IMG/VR virus record: IMGVR_UViG_3300032046_006282
Coordinates: 1 to 30,328 of that record
Length of the DNA stretch: 30,328 nt
Reading direction: 5' to 3' (one strand)
Source: a virus
Under the pieces are notes generated by a model, which had not been told where the DNA came from, ran no database searches, and saw only the letters and a program-made list of their open reading frames with translations. The translations under genes were made by a program, and so were the position numbers. This document shows, one piece after another, positions 22,802 to 30,011 of the stretch; the stretch's first letter is position 1; each line of letters begins with the position of its first letter.

Positions 22802-22998
22802 CGGGCATCCCTCCGGAGATCCCGGAAAAGCACCAGCGCCACGGCGATCACGCCTGCGCTGCGACGATCAAGGCCTAGGCTATGCCCGGCCCGGGCCAGC
22901 AGGCCCTGCACCTCGAACAGCATTTGCTCTTCGTCGGGTTCGGTGTTACGGCCGAGCATTTTGCAGGCTAGCTCGATATATGGCGGTTGCGGCGGCAT
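22798..22998 (-). CDS. Small unknown protein
   Basis: The 66-residue product has AGGAG about 10 bases before its ATG. It forms two likely helices (PDEEQMLFEVQGLLARAGHSLG and SAGVIAVALVLFRDLRRD). The second is hydrophobic but flanked by charges. No family is recognised. Translation of the next gene is coupled through ATGA. Confidence 0.55.
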   Translation of the reverse strand: MPPQPPYIELACKMLGRNTEPDEEQMLFEVQGLLARAGHSLGLDRRSAGVIAVALVLFRDLRRDAR

Positions 22999-23030
22999 GA
23001 CTGGCGTCTCCTCTCACGCTACGATGGGCC

Positions 23031-23498
23031 TCAGCGCATCGCCGGCGAGACCCAGTCCTCCCACAGAATGTAGCGCGGCGGCAACGCCGATAGATGCACC
23101 AGGCGAAAGCCGTGATCCTGCGCCATTCGCTCCATGCGCCCCCGCCTATGCGAGACGATCACCCGATCATCCAGGGTGATGAAGGCGCCGGCGGACCAGG
23201 CCCTCCCGCGATATTCGACCGACTCCGTCAACGCCATCGCCCACCAGATGCGATCGTCAAACAGCAGTAGCGGCCTCCGCAGGCGCCACAACGCCATCAG
23301 CAGGCGATAGCGGAGATGACTGCGGAATGCCATCAGGTGATAGCGAAGCGGAATCCGCGCGAGCTTGCGCAGGCGGCGTAAATGCGGCTCGCGGTTCCAC
23401 CGGCGCTGCAGCCACAGGTAGATTCCAACCTTCGTATTGAACTTCCACAGCTTGAAGAGGATGCGCATCTTCAGGCACCAGAATCTCCATCTGCTCAT
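23031..23498 (-). CDS. Very basic tryptophan-rich unknown protein
   Basis: The 155-residue product starts at MSRWRFWCLKMRILFKLWKF with GGAGG 9 bases upstream; an ATG at 23513 is possible. The first 95 residues are rich in Arg, Trp and Leu, suggesting membrane or nucleic-acid contact. The last 60 (YRGRAWSAGAFITLDDRVIVSHRRGR...) look like a small mixed fold. A competing frame at 23257-23490 is Pro/Ala-rich and less convincing. Composition differs sharply from the neighbours, so confidence is moderate. Confidence 0.5.
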   Translation of the reverse strand: MSRWRFWCLKMRILFKLWKFNTKVGIYLWLQRRWNREPHLRRLRKLARIPLRYHLMAFRSHLRYRLLMALWRLRRPLLLFDDRIWWAMALTESVEYRGRAWSAGAFITLDDRVIVSHRRGRMERMAQDHGFRLVHLSALPPRYILWEDWVSPAMR

Positions 23499-23514
23499 TG
23501 CTCGTGCCTCCATA

Positions 23515-23754
23515 TCATGTTTTCTCCCTGGCCTTCAGCGCCCGCACCAAGTCGCGCGTCTCCATCAGCCGCGCGCCGGCGGCGATGGCGCGCCGGACAG
23601 CCCGCGGCGTCGTCAAATCATAGTGCGGGCATCGGCCCGCCTGAAACCATCGGCGGCGCAAGCCGATGCTTGCGGCGAATGAATGCAGGCGATCCGCGTC
23701 GCTGCATACCAGGTGCCTGCCGTCGGTGAGAACCTCACTTGGCGCGTCGCCCAT
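23515..23754 (-). CDS. DUF4031 family protein
   Basis: The 79-residue product starts at MGDAPSEVLTDGRHLVCSDA with GGAG 7 bases upstream. The pattern LVCSDADRLHSFAASIGLRRRWFQ, then PHYDLTTPRAVRRAIAAGA, matches DUF4031, a small family common in phages and actinobacteria with no known function. The N-terminal strand of longer members is shortened here. It overlaps the previous gene by 20 bases. Confidence 0.8.
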   Translation of the reverse strand: MGDAPSEVLTDGRHLVCSDADRLHSFAASIGLRRRWFQAGRCPHYDLTTPRAVRRAIAAGARLMETRDLVRALKAREKT

Positions 23755-24130
23755 GTGCTTGCTCCGCCACCGCCAGCCGCCGCTTCGCCTCCTCGAGGCC
23801 GCTGAGGTCCGGGGCGCGGCCGGCGCTGATCCGGTTGTGAATCCGCTGCCAGGCATCGAACAGATGCGACAGCGCCAAGTGCGCGTTGCGGTGTGCGAGG
23901 GACTGGTCCTCGCAGGCGGCGATCCGCCGGCACCATTCCGTGCGCCGCCGATTCCACTCGTGGCTTTGGCTGCCCCACCCGCCGAGGTCCAATCGGTCAT
24001 GCTGCCACATCGAGACCATCCGTTCGAGATCGGTGATCAGCGACTGAATCGCCTCAATCTCCAGCGCGATGCCGGTCGGTTCGGGCGCCACCGGTTTCTC
24101 AGTCACAGAACCGCCCTCCGCACTCGTCAT
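23735..24130 (-). CDS. Helical unknown protein
   Basis: The 131-residue product overlaps the resolvase stop as ATGA. The first 20 residues are low-complexity; residues 22-131 are almost all helical and charged (ALEIEAIQSLITDLERMVSMWQHD, LEEAKRRLAVAEQAHGRRAK). It could be a coiled-coil adaptor of replication or recombination. No family is recognised. The longer frame reaching 24280 overlaps the resolvase and is not supported. Confidence 0.65.
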   Translation of the reverse strand: MTSAEGGSVTEKPVAPEPTGIALEIEAIQSLITDLERMVSMWQHDRLDLGGWGSQSHEWNRRRTEWCRRIAACEDQSLAHRNAHLALSHLFDAWQRIHNRISAGRAPDLSGLEEAKRRLAVAEQAHGRRAK

Positions 24131-24633
24131 GGGTTCCCGTTCCTTGGCTTTAAAGCCGCCGTTAATTTGCGCCGTGTGCGTTCCCGATTTAGGGCGACAA
24201 GGGCCACCGCTGCCGCATCCCAGATGTGCTCGGTAATCGGCTCGCGGGGGTTGTCCACCTCTACCGCGAATCGCATGCATCGCTCTACCGCGAGTTTCGA
24301 GGCGCCGCCACGCCCGGTGACCGCCTTCTTGATTTCCTTTGGCTGATAATCCACCAGCGGCACTTGCAGCGCCTCACAGGCAGCGCGCACCAGCTCCTGT
24401 TTGCCGCGCTGCGACATGCCGATCGTCCGCCGGCCCCACTGGCCTGGCCGCTCGGTGGCCACTAGGTCAACGTGGTGGTCTCGGCCCAATGCGACGATGA
24501 GTCGCTGGAGTTGCAGGCCGGTGGTCCTCGCCCACGAGCCCGCACAGATCATGTGCGGCTTGCCTGGCGCATCATCGCTGAGGATGACCAGCCCGCCCGG
24601 ATTGCCCAAATCTACGCCCATAGTCCTCATCAT
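24127..24633 (-). CDS. RuvC-like Holliday junction resolvase
   Basis: The 168-residue product has an RNase H-like fold pattern: MGVDLG with D8, VATERPGQWG with E61, KEIKKAVTGRGGASKLAVE, the typical RuvC DNA-binding loop region, and HIWDAAAVAL with H136 and D139. These give the acidic catalytic set. The length is close to bacterial RuvC (about 170). It should resolve branched DNA left by replication before packaging. GAGGGG precedes the ATG; two in-frame ATGs at 24630 and 24621 are alternatives. Confidence 0.85.
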   Translation of the reverse strand: MMRTMGVDLGNPGGLVILSDDAPGKPHMICAGSWARTTGLQLQRLIVALGRDHHVDLVATERPGQWGRRTIGMSQRGKQELVRAACEALQVPLVDYQPKEIKKAVTGRGGASKLAVERCMRFAVEVDNPREPITEHIWDAAAVALVALNRERTRRKLTAALKPRNGNP

Positions 24634-24935
24634 GCTTTCCCCTCGGGAATCCTCAGCGCCCGCAGCATGTTGCTTCGCGCAGCCTCGATCTGGTCATCCG
24701 TGTATCCGAGTTTGTGTAGTTCGTCCCGCGTCACGCCGGCGATATTGGCGCCTACAATATGGCCGGCGCGCCTTGCGCAGGGGACGCACTCGATGGAAGT
24801 CGCCTCTCGGGCCAGACGGGCTGAGACCCACGTCCGGACCCCGCACCGCCAGCAGCGACGGCGCACCGAAGGAACGCTTGGCCGCGCGAGCATGTCCACC
24901 GGCATGCCGACCGCTATCATCTCCTCATCTTTCAT
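24630..24935 (-). CDS. Zinc-knuckle protein
   Basis: The 101-residue product carries two CxxC pairs, CWRCG (about 29-33) and CVPC (about 50-53), spaced as in a zinc ribbon. The C-terminal part (VTRDELHKLGYTDDQIEAARSNMLRAL) resembles a small helical domain. It may bind DNA or recruit a partner next to the resolvase. It overlaps the previous gene as ATGA and has a weak ribosome site. Confidence 0.65.
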   Translation of the reverse strand: MKDEEMIAVGMPVDMLARPSVPSVRRRCWRCGVRTWVSARLAREATSIECVPCARRAGHIVGANIAGVTRDELHKLGYTDDQIEAARSNMLRALRIPEGKA

Positions 24936-25411
24936 GTGCCCGGCCTATCCCCGGTCTCGGTTCCCGTTCGCGCAGGCAAGGCCCGCAGTGCTGCGGTCAA
25001 ATCCGGCGGCTTTCCCTGCGCGACTTGATGCTCGATCAACTCGCCCACCGTGGCAGTCCTGCCGCCCGGAAGCGCCAACTCGGAGTAGGCGAGGAAAACG
25101 TCCTCGAACTTCAGGATGCCGAACTCGGCCTGCTCCAGCATCGCCTTCAGCCCCCAGTAAAGGGCGCGCATGCGCTGGCGCTCGTCCTGCGGTTGCTCGC
25201 CGAGGTTGACCTGAAACCGATACACGCGATCACCGCGGCGGAAGCGCAGCGCCAGGACTGCTTGATCGGCGGCGCGGATGCTTTGCCAGGCGACGGCCGT
25301 CGCGCCATATCGCAGCAGATGTTGCTCGATTTCATCCCGGCTCCTATGCGCCGGAACCGGGGTGTTACGATACGCTTCGGGAATCGGTCGCCGCAGTTGC
25401 TTTCTCATCAT
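24932..25411 (-). CDS. Unknown early protein
   Basis: The 159-residue product starts at two adjacent ATGs (25411 or 25408) overlapping the coiled-coil gene stop. Central RRGDRVYRFQVNLGEQPQDERQRMRALYWGLKAMLEQAEFG, followed by FEDVFLAYSELALPGGRTATVGE, is a pattern I have seen in phage proteins of unknown function near ParB-like genes. It is probably a globular nucleic-acid-metabolism accessory. The C-terminus is a disordered Thr/Gly/Pro tail. Confidence 0.65.
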   Translation of the reverse strand: MMRKQLRRPIPEAYRNTPVPAHRSRDEIEQHLLRYGATAVAWQSIRAADQAVLALRFRRGDRVYRFQVNLGEQPQDERQRMRALYWGLKAMLEQAEFGILKFEDVFLAYSELALPGGRTATVGELIEHQVAQGKPPDLTAALRALPARTGTETGDRPGT

Positions 25412-25650
25412 TCCGCCTTCGCCCGCCGCCGGCGCTTGGGGCGGATGATTTCCTGCCAGCCCGCGATCTCGGCGCGGAGTTTGCGTATCTCCTCGCGGTT
25501 TTCTGCCCGCGCCTCCAGCGCGTTCGCCAACGCGGCCTCGGCGGCGGCCAGCGCGGTCTGCGCTTCACGCAGAGCCTTTTCGCGCGCTTGCGCCGCCAGC
25601 GCCAAATCCACCAACTCCTCGGCACTCAACTTCATCATATCCGCCGGCAT
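25408..25650 (-). CDS. Coiled-coil protein with basic tail
   Basis: The 80-residue product follows the ParB-like gene directly (TGAATG), with AGGAGG upstream. Residues about 8-65 form an uninterrupted Ala/Glu/Leu coiled coil (ALREAQTALAAAEAALANAL), and the tail PKRRRRAKAE is strongly basic. It may be a dimeric partner of the ParB-like protein or a DNA-bridging factor. Confidence 0.65.
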   Translation of the reverse strand: MPADMMKLSAEELVDLALAAQAREKALREAQTALAAAEAALANALEARAENREEIRKLRAEIAGWQEIIRPKRRRRAKAE

Positions 25651-27378
25651 TCAACCCTCCTTTGCTTGCTTGGGTTTCTTCGCGCCTTTGGCTTTCAGCG
25701 CTAGTTTCCCCGCCTTCGCTTTGGCGGCAGCCCTCGCCGCGGCGGGGGTCGCCTTCTTTACCGCCTTATCCCGGGCGGACTTGGCTTTCTCCCGCGCCGC
25801 CGCCGCATCAACGCGCGCCTTCTCCTCCGCCGCCACCTGGCGCTCGATGGCGGCGACATCCACGCCCCAGATCAAGCCCTGCGCGCGCAAATGGTCGTGC
25901 TTGCCGTCGCACTGGTGGGCGTTGAGGCTATTCGCCAAGTCCATTTCCAGCGCGAGCTCCACCGCGGCCGTAGCGATCTCCTTGGCGGGCGCCTGGTCGA
26001 ATCGCGCCGCCAGGGCGCCGCGGTAATCTATCCCGCCCCAGTTGTTCTTTCCGGGTTTCAGCCCGAGCTGATCGCACATGCGCTTGGCGATATTGTGATC
26101 CAACCGTTGCGCCTGGCTCCCATAGAGCAACCGCATCGCCGGCGCGGAGAAGGGCTGCGGTCGCGCCTGCTCCATAATCTTTGCCAGCACCAGTTGCCCG
26201 GCGTGCGCGGCGGCGCGGCCCGCCGCCTTGCGCTGCTTCTCCCTGGCGATCTCGGAGGGCGAACGCACCAATGAATATGATCCCCAATGCTGCTTGCACT
26301 TGCTAGACCGCGGGCAGACGGTGAGGGTCTGCCCGGGCTTCTCCGAATCCGCGACCATGATGCCCTTGACCGCGGCCTCGCAGCATTTCTCGTTGCGCCC
26401 GATCTCGCGGTAATCGCAGCCGCAGATCGCGCTTTTATCCCGCCCGCCGCTATAACCAGCATCCAGCCGCAGCAGCGGCTCGCCTTTCGCCTTGGCGCCG
26501 GCGATGGCGCCCTCGATGAAGGCGGTGGTCTTCGCGCGGTAACACGCGCGGTCGGTGCACAGGTCGCGCTTGGCGAGTTCGGGCCACAAGGCCGGGGCGT
26601 AGCCAGTCCGCCTTTTGCAATCTTTGCAAAGCGGGGCGCTGGCCACCAGGTCCGGCGCATCGGCCTCGCGGAATGGCGCCGCGGGCAGGTCGAGTAGGAT
26701 CTCATTGCGAATCCAGCGGTCGAGCTCGGCCGCGCTCACGTAGCGGATTCCCTGCCAATCGGCGCGTAGCGCGTGCTTGAGCGCCTCGGCCTGTTCCTTC
26801 GGCTGCAGGCGCGCGATCAGGATCGCGTGGGCCGCGGTGATCTTCTCCTCCCACAGCGCCTTCTGCGCGGGCCCGATCAGTTCGCCGAGCTTCAGCCGCT
26901 GATAGACGTAGGACTGCGAGCGGCCGACCTTCGCCGCCACCGCCGCGACGTCGTAGCGGCAGGTTTGCATCAGTGCCCCGAAGCCCTGGGCCTCATCGAG
27001 CGGATGGACGTCCTCGCGCTGAAGATTCTCGACGACCTGGATCTCCAGCGCCCGGGCATCGCTGAGGTCGCGCACCACGACCGGGATGTGTTCCTGGCCC
27101 ACCGCGCGCGCCGCCCGTAGGCGCCGGGCGCCGCAGATGACCTCGTACATCGGCCCCAGGCCGCGTTTCCCTTTCCCCCGATCGCGGGCCTCATCGGGGA
27201 TCTGCCGCACCAGCAGCGGGTTGATGATCCCCTGCTCGCGGATACTGGCCGCGAGCTCCTCGAGCCCCTGGTTGTCGAAGTGCCGGCGCGGGTTGGTGGG
27301 CGATTCGTGCAGGCTCCGCGCCTCGACATAGGTGATCGTCGTCTCATCGGTCTTGATCGCAGTCGAAGGATCGCTCAT
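25651..27378 (-). CDS. ParB-like protein with cysteine-rich middle
   Basis: The 575-residue product starts at 27378 with a perfect AGGAGG. Residues about 15-130 are the ParB/Srx domain (SPTNPRRHFD, GARRLRAAR, ENLQREDVHPLDEA). A helix-turn-helix follows (about 141-165, DVAAVAAKVGRSQSYVYQRL). The middle (about 255-385) has many cysteines (CKDCKRR, CTDRACY, CGCDY, CC, CPRSSKCKQHW), suggesting one or two zinc sites. The last 70 residues are Lys/Ala-rich and should bind DNA. No parA is present, so a role in replication, nucleoid attack or gene control is more likely than partition. Confidence 0.85.
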   Translation of the reverse strand: MSDPSTAIKTDETTITYVEARSLHESPTNPRRHFDNQGLEELAASIREQGIINPLLVRQIPDEARDRGKGKRGLGPMYEVICGARRLRAARAVGQEHIPVVVRDLSDARALEIQVVENLQREDVHPLDEAQGFGALMQTCRYDVAAVAAKVGRSQSYVYQRLKLGELIGPAQKALWEEKITAAHAILIARLQPKEQAEALKHALRADWQGIRYVSAAELDRWIRNEILLDLPAAPFREADAPDLVASAPLCKDCKRRTGYAPALWPELAKRDLCTDRACYRAKTTAFIEGAIAGAKAKGEPLLRLDAGYSGGRDKSAICGCDYREIGRNEKCCEAAVKGIMVADSEKPGQTLTVCPRSSKCKQHWGSYSLVRSPSEIAREKQRKAAGRAAAHAGQLVLAKIMEQARPQPFSAPAMRLLYGSQAQRLDHNIAKRMCDQLGLKPGKNNWGGIDYRGALAARFDQAPAKEIATAAVELALEMDLANSLNAHQCDGKHDHLRAQGLIWGVDVAAIERQVAAEEKARVDAAAAREKAKSARDKAVKKATPAAARAAAKAKAGKLALKAKGAKKPKQAKEG

Positions 27379-27411
27379 TCGGTCGCCTCCTGTGGCTCTC
27401 GTTGTTGGCAT

Positions 27412-27687
27412 TCAGGCCAATTCTCCAAACATGCTCATCTGGCTGCGGATGCCATCGGCCGCCCCCGCGAAGTTGGGGAAGATCTCGGCCAGGACCGATT
27501 CGCACGCGCACGACACCCGCCACAATTTGCTCACTTCGTCAAACTCGCGCTCCAGCCCGGGTTCCAGGCGCTGCTTGATCTCATGCAACGCCGCCCGCCA
27601 CTCCTCGCTCGAGCCGCTCCAGCGAAATTGGAAATAGGCGAGGCCTTCGCGATCCACGATCTCCAAATCCTCAACCCGCGCAGCCAT
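27412..27687 (-). CDS. Unknown early protein
   Basis: The 91-residue product has a strong GGAGGGGG before its ATG. It starts with a beta-like part (VEDLEIVDREGLAYFQFRWSGS), followed by two long helices (WRAALHEIKQRLEPGLEREF). Three cysteines are not spaced as a zinc site. It precedes the ParB-like gene and is probably co-expressed with it. No family is recognised. Confidence 0.65.
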   Translation of the reverse strand: MAARVEDLEIVDREGLAYFQFRWSGSSEEWRAALHEIKQRLEPGLEREFDEVSKLWRVSCACESVLAEIFPNFAGAADGIRSQMSMFGELA

Positions 27688-27702
27688 CAGTTCCCCCTCC
27701 GC

Positions 27703-27933
27703 TCACTCAAAATATCTGCGCCCGCATTCCCAGACGAACTCCACCTCGCGGTCATCCGCGCCATCAACCCGCTGGACTCGAATCCCATCATTGCGCACGC
27801 GAATCGCCCCCTCGCAGTCGCCCGGTTGCAGCATCGCCACGACCTCGACCTCATCGCCGGCTTTGGCGAAGTCTCCCGCATTGCGGGTCAGGATCAGCCG
27901 GCTGCCGATCTTGAGTCCATCGAATGCGCCCAT
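27703..27933 (-). CDS. Small beta-rich unknown protein
   Basis: The 76-residue product has GGAGGA before its ATG, which overlaps the previous stop as TGATG. The pattern LKIGSRLILTRNAGDFAKAGDEVEVVAML, then GAIRVRNDGIRVQRV, suggests a small SH3- or KOW-like barrel. Such folds often bind nucleic acid or protein, but this is only a pattern guess. Confidence 0.6.
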   Translation of the reverse strand: MGAFDGLKIGSRLILTRNAGDFAKAGDEVEVVAMLQPGDCEGAIRVRNDGIRVQRVDGADDREVEFVWECGRRYFE

Positions 27934-28283
27934 CAGTTCCTCCTCGCTTTCGCTGCCCACGGCCGCCGTTGAACCAACCTGTCGGCCCAACGCGTCGCAT
28001 GTTGCGCCGCGACCTCCAGGCATACGCCCGGGCCGGTGAATAGGCGATAATCCGCCATCGCCAGAACCCATGCCGGCGCCGGATTAGTCGCCGATGTCAC
28101 GATCAGAATCGGGATCTGCATGCCCGCGGCCCACAGGAGATTGCGCAGGCAGTCGCTATCCGGCGCGCCCTCGATCAGTCCCAGGTAGACATCGGCCTGG
28201 TCGAGGTTCTGCTGCAGCGCGAAAGTGCCGGCCGCGGCGATGGGTTGTTCGATTTCCGCCGGCGGCTTGTCGCTCCTCGTCAT
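27933..28283 (-). CDS. Small Rossmann-like protein, possibly deoxyribosyltransferase-like
   Basis: The 116-residue product overlaps the helicase loader stop as ATGA, with GGAGAG 7 bases upstream. The order ALQQNLDQADVYLGLIEGAP, then CLRNLLWAAGMQIPILIVTS, resembles the central part of nucleoside 2-deoxyribosyltransferase-like folds (aDvvva.ldg ... E.GyA.a.gkPvi), but the catalytic glutamate position appears to be lost. It could therefore be a binding rather than an enzyme version. The assignment is weak. Confidence 0.5.
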   Translation of the reverse strand: MTRSDKPPAEIEQPIAAAGTFALQQNLDQADVYLGLIEGAPDSDCLRNLLWAAGMQIPILIVTSATNPAPAWVLAMADYRLFTGPGVCLEVAAQHATRWADRLVQRRPWAAKARRN

Positions 28284-29164
28284 CGCTCTCTCCGCCCGCC
28301 CCACTCCGCGTAATTGCCGGCGGTGATGGGCGCGACCTCCGTCGCCTCCAGCAGTCGCCGCATGATCCGCGCGCCCAGCCGCTGCTCAAGCTGCTGCTCG
28401 CTGCAGTTGCTGGTCGCCAGGATCGGCAGCTTGCGCCGATACCGACGATCAACCAGCGCGTAGAGCCGGTCGCGCGCCCAATCCCCGCGCTCGTCATCCG
28501 GCAATCGCTCGGCGCCCAGGTCGTCGAGCGCCAGCAGACTCACCGATCCCGCCGCCTGCTGAATGTCGCCGACCGCGATCCCGCCCGCCCGCTCGATGCG
28601 GTAGGACTCGCGCAGCGCCTCCAGGTAATCGGGCAGGCTGAGGAACAGGCAGACAACGCCGTCCCGCGTCAATCCCCGTACCGTGGCGGCCGCGAGGTGG
28701 GTTTTCCCGCACCCGTTCTCGCCGACCAACAGCAGCCCCATTCCGTCCGCCAGATGGAGCGACCAATTCATCGCCAGATCCGCGCAGCGCTCTGCGGCGA
28801 ACTGGTTGCCCGGGCAGACCTCGAAGTTTTGGAGGCTCGCGGCGGCGAAGCGCGCATCCACGTGCGCCTGCGCCCACAGGCGATCGAGGCACCGCTGTTT
28901 CTCCGCCGCGGCCTGCGAGCGCGCCCGTTCGGCGCTCTGCTTGCGCTCGCAACCGCAGCCGGCGCACCACACCACCAACGCGAGCGGCGGCTGCATGAAC
29001 TCAGGCCGCGGGATCTGCCGGCGACTCCGGCGCGTCCCGCAGTGGGGGCACGGCGCCGGCTCGGGCCGCTCGTTGAACGCGCCGCCTCTCCCACGATTCC
29101 GCGGCCCGCTGGCCATCTCCGCGGCGGATGAGGTTTGAGCTTGCTCCCTTTCCTCGATCTCCAT
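28280..29164 (-). CDS. DnaC-like helicase loader ATPase
   Basis: The 294-residue product starts at 29164 (MEIEEREQ) with GAGGAG 6 bases upstream; ATG at 29185 has no good site. An N-terminal zinc ribbon (CPHCG ... CAGCGCE, about 39-72) is followed by an AAA+ domain: Walker A GENGCGKTH (148-156), Walker B LLALDDLGAE (about 210-219) and sensor LPILATSN. It should load the replicative helicase at the origin together with the initiator encoded upstream. Its first 164 bases overlap the initiator gene in another frame. Confidence 0.9.
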   Translation of the reverse strand: MEIEEREQAQTSSAAEMASGPRNRGRGGAFNERPEPAPCPHCGTRRSRRQIPRPEFMQPPLALVVWCAGCGCERKQSAERARSQAAAEKQRCLDRLWAQAHVDARFAAASLQNFEVCPGNQFAAERCADLAMNWSLHLADGMGLLLVGENGCGKTHLAAATVRGLTRDGVVCLFLSLPDYLEALRESYRIERAGGIAVGDIQQAAGSVSLLALDDLGAERLPDDERGDWARDRLYALVDRRYRRKLPILATSNCSEQQLEQRLGARIMRRLLEATEVAPITAGNYAEWGGRRER

Positions 29165-30011
29165 CTCGTGCTCCTCGGTCGGCATTGATCTCGTCGGCCT
29201 TGCGCATCCAGTTGCGCACCCGCGAGCGAGGCCCGGTCTGCCCGCGCAAGGGGAGTTTGTTTTTTGAGGCGAGCCATGCTTTCAGCGCCCGGATCTCCCG
29301 CGCCAGGTCGAGCTGCCCATAAAGCTCCGCGAGCGAATCCAGAAGCTCGCGATCCCTGCCCTCATCGAGCGGATAGCCCGGGATCGCCTGCAACGCCGCC
29401 CGTTCCGCTGGCCATGACGCCCGGACAGGCTTGTCGTCGGGGGTGGTGGGCGGCGCGGCGCGCAAAACGCGCGGCGCGACCGCAGCTCCCTCCCTCCCTA
29501 AGTCTGGGTCTGTGCCTGAGCGAGGGCGAGGGAGAGGGAGAGGGACAGAGGGAGGGACTAGTCCCTCGGGGGCATCGATACCCTCTCGATAGCCTACCGA
29601 TAGGGTATCGGTAGGGTATGCCGACAGGCCCCCAAGCAAGTCCCGATTGTGCTCGAGGAAGTCGCGCAAAAACCGCTGCGGCCCGCGCAGGGCATGGTTG
29701 AGCGCCGAGATCAGGAACTTCGATCCAGCCTTGACTTCGCCCGCCTGCACGCGCAAGAAGTTCTTGACCCAGACCACCCCGTCGTCGGCATCGTAGAGAC
29801 ATCGCTCCCGGATGGCATCGAGCGCGCGATCCAGGCGCACCCCGCGCAGGCCGATGTGCGCGGCGATGAGTCCCGGCAATATGCTGTAGATTCCCGAAGG
29901 GTTCGCCAGGGGAGAGGTCACGAAATAGAGGAACAGCAACTTACCATCGGGGCCGAATGCGTGAAACCACGGCTCGTCCCAGATGCTGCTGTAGATAGTG
30001 CGACCGGGCAT
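29001..30011 (-). CDS. Replication initiator with N-terminal winged-helix domain
   Basis: The 336-residue product starts at 30011 (MPGRTIYSSIWDEPWF) with GGAGGG 4 bases upstream; the frame reaches 30221 but that part is shadow sequence. Residues 1-125 match phage replication proteins (DGKLLFLYFVTSPLANPSGIYSI, ALDAIRERCLYDADDGVVWVKNFL). A Pro/Arg/Ser linker (about 130-175) is encoded by repeat DNA (iterons at 29576-29619). The second domain (about 190-275) ends in RVRNWMRKADE. The last 50 residues are Arg-rich and overlap the helicase loader gene. Confidence 0.82.
   Translation of the reverse strand: MPGRTIYSSIWDEPWFHAFGPDGKLLFLYFVTSPLANPSGIYSILPGLIAAHIGLRGVRLDRALDAIRERCLYDADDGVVWVKNFLRVQAGEVKAGSKFLISALNHALRGPQRFLRDFLEHNRDLLGGLSAYPTDTLSVGYREGIDAPEGLVPPSVPLPLPRPRSGTDPDLGREGAAVAPRVLRAAPPTTPDDKPVRASWPAERAALQAIPGYPLDEGRDRELLDSLAELYGQLDLAREIRALKAWLASKNKLPLRGQTGPRSRVRNWMRKADEINADRGARDGDRGKGASSNLIRRGDGQRAAESWERRRVQRAARAGAVPPLRDAPESPADPAA
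29518..29557. repeat. Purine tract in the replication gene
   Basis: The plus strand is almost pure purine here, with AGGGAG repeats, and a pyrimidine run CTCCCTCCCTCCCT lies at 29486-29499. Together they form an imperfect inverted repeat that could open or form unusual DNA structure beside the iterons. Confidence 0.7.
29553..29566. repeat. 14-bp perfect palindrome
   Basis: AGGGACTAGTCCCT is a perfect palindrome 9 bases from the first iteron. It could be a binding site for a dimeric protein. Confidence 0.8.
29576..29619. repeat. Four 11-bp iterons, candidate replication origin
   Basis: Four head-to-tail 11-base units: CGATACCCTCT, CGATAGCCTAC, CGATAGGGTAT and CGGTAGGGTAT. The last two differ at one base, and CGATACCCT in unit 1 is the exact inverse of 29602-29610. 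TACCGATA-GGG-TATCGGTA forms an inverted repeat across units. The 11-base period is one DNA turn and not a multiple of three, so protein repetition does not explain it. Known parallel: in phage lambda the origin iterons lie inside the O initiator gene. Confidence 0.7.

Noticed and set aside
23257-23490. Competing minus-strand frame MEILVPEDAHPLQAVEV...
   Set aside because: Pro/Ala-rich after the first 25 residues and with a weak ribosome site; the overlapping 155-residue frame has GGAGG and reaches the next gene border. Not fully excluded.
24401-26026. 541-codon open frame on the plus strand
   Set aside because: It lies opposite the resolvase, zinc-knuckle, coiled-coil and ParB-like genes, is Ser/Arg/Ala/Pro-rich without domains, and has no ribosome site. 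It is a shadow frame of GC-rich coding DNA.
28768-29277. 169-codon frame overlapping initiator and helicase loader
   Set aside because: Arg/Ser/Pro-rich shadow sequence; the loader frame has clear Walker motifs over the same bases.
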